From contig JAYJMM010000092.1 in NCBI GenBank assembly GCA_037349105.1, positions 434,001 to 498,000 of the forward strand: DNA of 64,000 nt, in the 5' to 3' direction. Shown one piece after another: positions 59,101-64,000 of this stretch. Within the stretch, counting starts at the first letter, position 1, and each line of letters opens with the position of its first letter. The notes under the pieces were generated by a model. It was not told where the DNA came from. It ran no database searches and was given only the letters and a program-made list of their open reading frames with translations. The DNA is from Limnomonas spitsbergensis. Taxonomy: Eukaryota > Chlorophyta > Chlorophyceae > Chlamydomonadales. Both the position numbers and the translations under genes were made by a program.

Positions 59101-60892
59101 CCTGATTCACCCCTGAGGCCCCCAGCGCTCTGAATCCAACAGAAGCCTGACTCCTGACATAAAGTATGTTTTCAGCTGGCTAGCTCAGCTCGCGGAGCAC
59201 GCACCCACTTGCATCATTTCAGGCTGATGGCCGAAGAGATGACGACCTCAACATTGTCATGGATCTAGATCCTGTTCAGTGGAGTGGGGATCCAGATCCT
59301 GCTCTGTGGAATGTGGATCCAGATCGTGCTCGGTGGAGTGGATCCAGATCCTGCTTTGTGTTTCCCCGACTTCATGCAGGTTTTCCCCGGACCACCTATC
59401 CTCGCATCACCTGGATCCTGAACAGACGAATAATAGCCGGCCCCGGCAAGGCATCGGGCATGCTCCAGCTGCGTGCCCGCTGGGCTCCGAAGCTGCCGCG
59501 CCCGCTGGAAGCAGCAATGCAGCAGCGGACGGGATACCCTCGCTTCCAGCCCGTGCGGTCCGCGCCTCCCTCGCCCGCAGCGGCAACTTTGCGCGCCTGG
59601 CCATCAAGGAGGCGATGTCGCCCTTCGTGCTCTCGACGCTGCTCGGCATCGTCGTCGGCTGCATCCGCCCGGTGCAGGCGTTTCTGTTTGGTGCGGGCGC
59701 CCCGCTCGCCGTGTTCACCGACTGTCTGTCGATGTTGGCCAGCTGCGCAATCCCGATCATCCTCGTAGGCCTTGGCGCCACGCTGTCGCACGGGCCGGGC
59801 GCGGCCGAAGTACCGCTGAAGATCTCGGGCAGCGTCTGCGTCTGCCGGCTGCTGTTGATGCCCCTGGTTATGGGTGCTGTGGTTATGGGTAGCTACGCGG
59901 CAGGTGCCTTCTACGCACCAGACCCTGTGTTCCTGTTAGTCATGTTAATCCAGGTGAGGTCGTACGTGCCATCAGTTCACATACCTACGAATATCCGAAA
60001 TTCGACACTGGGCATGTGTTTACGTCTGGTTGCTTAAGCCACAAGGTACCTACGTCATGGCCTAAGGCCGCTAGGACATGGTGCAGGAGGCCTTGCATCA
60101 GGCCTGAATTTCCCCAACCTATCGGCTGTCGGCTGGTCCGGGTTAAGTTCCTATAGACCCAATGGGTGCCCGGCGACCTGCCAAAGGGGCTCTTTGCGCT
60201 TGCTAAAACCAGCCCTGGTCATTGCGCGCTCTCAAACAAACCCTGTCTGGGGGGCACATAATACAAACCCTGCTATTTGCGCATACTGACGATGAACTAA
60301 CCCTGCTCTTTTAAAACGCTAAAATAGGCCCTGCTCTTTAGAAACGCTAAAACAAGCCCTGCTCTTTAAAAACGCTAAAACTAGCCCGGCTCTTTAAAAT
60401 CGCTAAAAAAAAATGCTCTTTAAAAACGCTAAAACAAACCCTTCTCTCTAAACACGCGAAAACAAGCCCTGCTCTTAAAAAACGCGAAAACAAGCCCTGC
60501 TCTTAAAAAACGCTAAAACAAGCCCTGCTCTTAAAAAACGCTAAAACAAACCCTGCTCTTAAAAAACGCTCAAACAAGCCCTGCTCTTTAAAAACGCTAA
60601 AACAAACCCTGCTCTCTAAACACGCTAAAACAAACCCTGCTCTTAAAAAACGATGAAACAAGCCCTGCTCTTTAAAAACGCCAAAACAAACCCTGCTCTT
60701 TGCGCTCACTCTGCGCAGAACACGGCCCCCACCGCCATCCTGGTGCACACCATGAGCGCAGTGCACCAGAACTACGAGGCCGAGGTGTCAGCGCTTCTGT
60801 TCTGGCAGTACCTCATTAGCGTATTCACCATCCCGCCGTACCTCAGCCTGTACATGTGGATGGTTGGACGCTTGGACACGGGCGGGCTGTGA
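50128..60892 (+). CDS. PIN-LIKES / auxin efflux carrier family membrane transporter, 8 exons
   Basis: Exons: 50128-50229, 55150-55298, 55790-55884, 56612-56697, 57029-57118, 57786-58846 (or from 57864, also in frame), 59380-59953, 60719-60892; 2,331 nt, 776 residues, and all phases match. The N-terminal half has the family order: PVIKVVLLCGVGALC (TM1), GILDDSGRKLLSSIAYQVFI then PALNFTSIG, LLHWWPLILNMLI, and the signature GNTGNLPLVIV (116-126). A hydrophilic loop of about 350-400 residues rich in Ser, Gly and Thr follows. The C-terminal half has FVLSTLLGIVVGCIRP, APLAVF, IPIILVGLGATLSHG, CRLLLMPLVMG and NTAPTAILVH, SALLFWQYLISVF. Plant PILS proteins sit in the ER membrane and control cellular auxin; the algal substrate is unknown. 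The long loop is PIN-like in size. The start follows from exon 1 homology and phase. AATAAA at 60,993 could be a poly(A) signal. Confidence 0.88.
50425..50535 (+). mobile_element. Dispersed family 1 copy, partial
   Basis: CAGCTTCAATTCAGCTACAT then CATCGCCCGATCCTGGTTGG. It lies in transporter intron 1. Confidence 0.5.
50725..50985 (+). mobile_element. Dispersed family 1 copies (one partial, one full)
   Basis: A partial copy starts at CAGCTGCAATGTAGCTACAT (about 50,725). A fuller copy at 50,820-50,985 runs from GACTCAGCTACTTGTCAGCT through GTGGCCAGCCCTGCTGCTTG to CAATCGGGCCCTTTGGCAGC. Both lie in transporter intron 1. Confidence 0.65.
51045..51245 (-). mobile_element. Dispersed family 1 copy, inverted
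   Basis: On the minus strand it begins near CAGCTTCGGGTCAGCTACCT and proceeds through GGCCTCTGGCCGCAGGCCCC and GGCCGCCCTTCGAAAG. Confidence 0.6.
51250..51594. other. Intronic stretch without recognised content
   Basis: Open frames of about 80 codons occur but have no recognisable motif. It lies in transporter intron 1. Confidence 0.4.
51595..51740 (-). mobile_element. Dispersed family 1 copy, inverted
   Basis: On the minus strand: CAGCTAAATTCAGCTACGAT then TCAGCTACCCCACGGCCGGA and CAAGGTTTGGTCCCCAGTAA. Confidence 0.6.
51780..55149 (+). repeat. 107-bp array of the exon 2 acceptor and first codons, about 32 copies
   Basis: Each unit holds TCTGCTTTGCATTCAG|GGCATCCTTGATGACAGCGG, GCGCAAGCTGCCTTCCTCCA, TCTCTCCATCGCCTACCAAG and CCTAGCACGCACTCCAATGC. 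The real exon 2 (55,150) reads TTTGCATTCAG|GGCATCCTCGATGACAGCGG, GCGCAAGCTGCTTTCCTCCA, TTGCCTACCAAG, then coding sequence. Units thus carry the acceptor plus about 14 codons, with an 8-bp difference (CTCTCCAT) that breaks the frame, and each continues into intron-like sequence. The array directly abuts the true exon. Confidence 0.95.
55335..55480 (+). mobile_element. Dispersed family 1 copy
   Basis: Four tandem CAGCTA words (CAGCTACGGTTCAGCTACAG ... CATTTCAGCTACCA) followed by GGCCCAGGGCGGCCCGCTGA. It lies in transporter intron 2. Confidence 0.6.
55625..55789 (+). repeat. About 87-bp duplication of the intron 2 3' end
   Basis: GTAGCTGAAGCACCTTCCAA, then the ATATCCCGCATTATATTATG / ATATACCGCATTATGTCATG pair, then TCTCTCCCCCC or TCTCTCGCCCC. 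The second copy runs into the exon 3 acceptor (TTTCCTCATAG at 55,789), so the polypyrimidine region is duplicated. Confidence 0.75.
56216..56272. repeat. (AAAT)n microsatellite
   Basis: AAATAAATAAATAAATAAAT and related words, interrupted by TTTG. It lies in transporter intron 3. Confidence 0.9.
56400..56565 (+). repeat. Two decayed copies of the exon 4 acceptor and start
   Basis: Exon 4 (56,612) begins CATCAG|GCAATACTGGTAACC, TGCCTTTGGTCATCGTCTCC, ACTCTCGCC. Copy 1 (about 56,410): GATCAG|GCAACACGTGAAGC, ATGCCTCTACTCATGGTCTC, CACTCTCGC. Copy 2 (about 56,520): GCCG|GCAACATGCATTTGGTCA, TTGTCTTACCTCTCGC. Copy 1 contains TGA in frame and copy 2 lacks part of the signature, so neither could replace exon 4. 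CCCTAAACCCTAAACCCTAA lies between copy 2 and exon 4. Confidence 0.75.
57320..57510 (+). mobile_element. Dispersed family 1 copy, divergent
   Basis: CAGCTGCATTTCAGCTCAAC, then CTGCGGCCGAGGGGTC and its partial inversion GACCCCTCGGCCGTAG, then GGAATCCGATCGGCTCC. It lies in transporter intron 5. A CCCTAAACCCTAAACCC tract follows near 57,680. Confidence 0.5.
58847..58995 (+). repeat. Copies of the exon 6 end and donor
   Basis: The exon border CCCAGCTGGATGCTTTCCAG|GTGATCTG, followed by CAGGTTGGGGACAACAA, recurs as CCCACCCGTATGATGCCCAG|GTGAGCTG, CAGGTTGGGGATAACAA (donor copy at about 58,932). A weaker copy reads GCCCAGCTGGATGTCAAAG|GTCTGC (about 58,995-59,020). The first copy could act as a donor. 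Confidence 0.8.
59255..59368 (+). repeat. About 25-bp array (GATCCAGATCCTGCTCTGTG)
   Basis: Four copies just before the exon 7 acceptor (59,379). GATCCAG words also recur within coding exon 6 (about 57,894-57,955). Confidence 0.75.
60055..60200 (+). repeat. Possible degraded family 1 copy
   Basis: GGCCTGAATTTCCCC, GGCTGGTCCGGGTTAAG and GGCGACCTGCCAAAGG are reminiscent of the family's later half, but the CAGCTACA start is missing. Confidence 0.3.
60285..60706 (+). repeat. 28-bp array ending at the exon 8 acceptor
   Basis: About 14 units of CAAGCCCTGCTCTTAAAAAA plus CGCTAAAA. The last unit, CAAACCCTGCTCTTTGCGCT, runs into CACTCTGCGCAG|AAC, the exon 8 border. Earlier units near 60,190-60,290 also keep CTCTTTGCGCTTGCTAAAAC, so the polypyrimidine tract looks like the source. 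Confidence 0.85.
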
Positions 60893-62127
60893 TTTTGAAT
60901 TTGAATTGTGATTTATTGTACAGTCTAGCGAAGGGTGCGTCGTGCACTTTATGCATATAGGGTTGGTGCCCGCAAATTTTGCTCGGGCAGGAAATAAATT
61001 GGGACGGCGCGCAGGAAGGCAGTGTTGGCCACTCTGGGCAAACGACCAGCACACAAATAAAAACATAATACTTGATTTGGATTGACCCCCAAAGTGCAGA
61101 AGCCTAGCCCCAATCAAAACGTTCGAACGGTCGAGGGATGAGCCGATTTTTACGCAGTGGGCATTAGGGTAAAGGGATATGAGAACAATGCCATTGTCTT
61201 GCCCCTGGTTGTGCCATTGTTTGAAGTGTGTTGACAAAATCTACTTTTGTTAACCACCCACTGCATTTTTCGAAAGGGAGAGGCAGAGCAAACCAGCAGT
61301 TACCCGTCACGGAGAAGTGGGAGAACCAAGACTCTAGAAGACTGGTCCCACTTTTGCGCCACCAGACGAAAGTGCGCACATTGATCAGGGGATCTGAACA
61401 ACGCATCAAACTGAATACCAGTAACTGACATATCGTTAACGCACTGTTGGTAAGTGAGTGTACCGATTTTATGGAATGCAGACAGGCGCGCCTTGCTGAG
61501 TAACGACTGTTGTTATTCAGTGGCCGTTTATTTTGCAATCCTGTGTTGATGCCTTGATGGGACTAAGCCACCAAGGTACAGACCTAGGGGCAGTAGGAAT
61601 TCGGTTGCATAAACTCAGGACTCCAAATGAATGATAAGAGAACAGCCCGAGTTTTTAAGTGAGTTTCAGCAGAGGGCCACAGAGGTCGTGCTCCTTATTC
61701 CCGGCACTCCTTACATTGCCATTGATTTACTACCAGGTTATGAATTGAGGTCACCAACGAGCAGTCCCCGTGGCTGGGGGCTGAGCCGTTTCGCTGTGGC
61801 CGACTTCTCTGGCCAGACAACTATACAATTAGGGTACATACGGTACGGGAAACAGGAAATGTACTGCTTCCAGATATGAAGTGTACTGCTTGCCAATTAC
61901 GCCTATTGAAAGGCAGTTAATCAGGTTGTGTCGATTGCCATATGACCATCAATTCCGACTTGCTTAATTATCCACCCTCTTGGAAATGTGATGAGAATCA
62001 TCACAAGGCATGAAGGTTCTAGGGTATGAGGCCTATGGCACAGGGGGTCGAGAGGAGAATCAATCAAGGGTTTTAATGTTGGGGTTTTCAGGCGTGGCAG
62101 GCAATAAGAGAGGCCTCACACCTCATA
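60893..62127. other. No recognisable gene downstream of the transporter
   Basis: Contains the transporter 3' end (AATAAA words at about 60,993 and 61,057). It also has several open frames of 60-150 codons without recognisable domains. Confidence 0.45.
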
Positions 62128-62205
62128 GTCGACAGGTCAATGACGTTACACCTCTGGGTCCTGCTCAAATAAGGTTCGGCCGCGTGGGCCACAGTCGACA
62201 GGTAG
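62128..62205 (+). repeat. Dispersed family 2 copy
   Basis: GTCAATGACGTTACACCTCT, GGGTCCTGCTCAAA, GGTTCGGCCGCGTGGGCC. The phrase AGTCGACAGG occurs on both sides (62,118-62,130 and 62,194-62,203), a plausible target-site duplication of about 10 bp. Confidence 0.7.
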
Positions 62206-62319
62206 AAATGCATTTCAAATTAGAGTAAGACCAAGGAATATCAATACAGACCTGAAATCATTGTTCTCAAGCCCTCCAGTGAGCCAAAAGTCACACGCCG
62301 ATAAAAAGATGCCCTCCTA

Positions 62320-62736
62320 GTGAACTCCTTGAATAATGATTATTCCACTTTTTCATGCACTAGCTTTCCTGATAAGGGGCCTGCCACTTATGGGGCCGGA
62401 CGAGTCCCCCGACAACCGCAGTCGACCCTTGGGATGGAGTCCTTTCCCGCGAAAAGTTTTACTGGCGTCCAGGCCTTCAGCTTTTATACGGAAGGAAAGC
62501 TCGTTTTTATCCTGTCGAACTTATTGGGTGGAAAGGCTCCGTCCCGGCCGAAGACCCTTGTTTTGGGGGACTTGTCCGGCCATATAAGTGATGGCCCGGG
62601 GCCCCTTTTCCTGATTGACCCTTCTGAGAAAATCGTTGACTCCGTGATTGTTGGGACTTACATGAAAAGCAATCAGAAATCCTGCAAAGCGCGTGCACCA
62701 TTACACCATAATAACCTTGCCAGACGAGTCTTATAG
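62320..62736 (+). CDS. Unidentified open frame, 138 codons
   Basis: The longest non-repetitive open frame in the right end of the window. Non-low-complexity text such as AFSFYTEGKLVFILSNLLGG and GDLSGHISDGPGPLFLIDP gives it a protein-like look. No family is recognised and no splice or promoter context supports it. It could be a small gene, an exon or chance. Confidence 0.25.
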   Translation: MNSLNNDYSTFSCTSFPDKGPATYGAGRVPRQPQSTLGMESFPAKSFTGVQAFSFYTEGKLVFILSNLLGGKAPSRPKTLVLGDLSGHISDGPGPLFLIDPSEKIVDSVIVGTYMKSNQKSCKARAPLHHNNLARRVL

Positions 62737-62785
62737 CTCTTTATCTGAACTTTTTGGCAGCGCCCGCCAATTGTGGGGGGGGGGA

Positions 62786-63860
62786 CAAAATCCGTCAAGC
62801 AGACTCAGCGAGCAGACGGAGGGAGGGGAGCCTTGCATCTTTTATTTCAGGTTGGGCTTGAACTCAGGTTAAGTAGTAGGAGCCTCTTAACCCTGACATA
62901 CATGTGAACGGTTTAAAGCTGTGGGAGGCTCTTGGGCATCGTGAGGCCGTTAACTGCCTTAACGGCCTTACACAACAGACAGTATGTCATAATCATTTCC
63001 CACTACCGGTACTTATCGCACCGTATTAAATGAAAAATATCATTGTGGCATGGTATATACTTGCGGCAAAGACACAAATCAAAGCTCCTCCCCAAGCTGC
63101 CTCAGAGAAATGCACGCCTGAACCGGCCTCAGGAAAGGCATACATGACCACCTTTTCAGCTGTCTTGGGCACGTAAAGACGAATTTAACTCGGCCAAAAG
63201 CTTCAAGTATACTCACACCTTGACTGGAGACACTCCACAAAACTTCACAGTTGATTCAGGCACGCACGCCTGATCGTACCTTAGGAGGCACACATCTTTC
63301 AGTTGTCCTTCCCCGACCCTCCGTTCCATGGGCCATCATCTGCCACAAACCGTAGACTATGAAACGTCTACCCGAGGCTCGCATGTCATCAGTTACATAT
63401 CAGCTGATGCTCACAAGCGTGCCAACACCTAAGGAAACACAACGTCGGAAACCAAACATGATGATTCCTGCAGCTCATGCTGACACACCTGCATACACAT
63501 CTGTATCTGCTCCCTTCTGATCAGTGGGGCGCCCTCACGGCCAAGCAGGGGTGGGATACGCTTGCTTTTGTGGACCTTTTTTAGAGGCTTTGTTGAGGGC
63601 TAGGCTCGAATGGAACTCAAGTGTCGGACTTGGTCTTCTTTGCCTTCCCGGCCTCCCCTTTTGTTCCTTTCCCCCTCTATTCCTTTTAGTTTTTTCTTTC
63701 CTCCCTTCTGAACAGTTGGGCGCCCACCCGGCCGAGCTTTGAGCGGGCCCAGAGGTGTAACGTTATTGACACACCTGTATCCACACCTGCATCGATACCT
63801 GCATTTCACACCTGTATCCATACCTGCATCCACGCCTGCAGCTACCAAGGGAAACAAAAT
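62786..63860 (-). mobile_element. About 1.1-kb dispersed element, copy B (inverted, with an insertion)
   Basis: The reverse complement matches 49,450-49,645 (its first part on the minus-strand-inverted map) and 46,150-47,080 (the rest). Relative to copy A it contains about 250-260 extra bases at roughly 63,510-63,770, bounded by family 2 sequence. No transposase is recognised. Confidence 0.7.
63510..63770 (-). mobile_element. Family 2-bearing insertion inside copy B
   Basis: The minus strand starts GTCAATAACGTTACACCTCT, GGGCCCGCTCAAAGCTCGGC, CGGGTGGGCGCC. Two related phrases, CCTTCTGATCAGTGGGGCGC (63,512) and CCTTCTGAACAGTTGGGCGC (63,704), lie about 190 bp apart inside it. The uninterrupted relative at about 46,270 lacks the whole segment, which is direct evidence that family 2 has moved. 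Confidence 0.65.
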
Positions 63861-64000
63861 AAAGGAGGCACACAAACTCTGAATCCATCTCATCAGATGG
63901 CACCTCTTCCACCTCTTACTGCTCCTGTAAGTCCCTATCCAGCGCCTCCGGCTTACCATCACCATCATCAGGTGATCATAAGGATGGTGGTGATGAGGCT
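63861..64000. other. Window end, no gene seen
   Basis: Short CATCACCATCATCA words near the end and nothing else recognised. Confidence 0.4.

Overview
The window looks like nuclear DNA of a green alga, and a prasinophyte is my best guess. Short TTTAGGG/CCCTAAA telomere-type tracts recur at about 13.23-13.45, 14.79, 21.43, 28.55, 56.56 and 57.67 kb. The genes have many short exons with GT-AG (and probably some GC-AG) introns. I see no rRNA, tRNA, operon or organellar features. The species is not determinable from the sequence alone. All coordinates, unit lengths and copy counts were read by eye; nothing was computed.

Four gene-like units stand out. (1) A minus-strand gene (about 18.3 to 14.3 kb) encodes a small beta-rich protein resembling the DUF7918 family. 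(2) Divergent from it, a plus-strand gene (19,075-45,623) encodes a SMYD-like SET-domain protein; 11 exons join in frame to 663 residues while the gene covers 26.5 kb. (3) A broken minus-strand gene (about 49.1-47.7 kb) of unknown, probably transposon-related origin has two in-frame TAG codons inside a 69-bp coding repeat. (4) A plus-strand gene (50,128-60,892) encodes a PIN-LIKES/auxin-efflux-carrier family membrane transporter; 8 exons join in frame to 776 residues. Two further minus-strand exon candidates lie at 13.51-13.59 and 7.11-7.29 kb.

The rest is dominated by tandem arrays, roughly 28-30 kb of the 64 kb: 22 bp (7.5-12.8 kb), 61 bp (21.5-25.2), G-rich (25.6-26.9), 30 bp (29.4-31.6), 31-32 bp (31.9-38.7), 25 bp (41.3-43.1) and 107 bp (51.8-55.2). 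Between them sit dispersed short elements: a CAGCTACA-bearing family of about 150-200 bp with a dozen or more copies, a GTCAATGACGTTACACC family, a 183-bp MITE with terminal inverted repeats, and an inverted pair of about 1-kb elements at 46-47 and 63-64 kb.

The most striking observation links genes and repeats. At many exon-intron borders the adjacent intron carries tandem or scattered copies of that very border: the last bases of the exon plus the 5' splice site, or the 3' splice site plus the first bases of the next exon. The two largest cases are about 215 copies of a 5' splice site in SET-gene intron 6 and about 32 copies of an acceptor plus 14 codons of exon 2 in transporter intron 1. 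At SET exon 5 a duplicated acceptor 150 bp upstream keeps the same reading frame and could be used. The same pattern appears in all three multi-exon genes and in the two orphan exons, which suggests a genome-wide process that seeds minisatellites at splice junctions.
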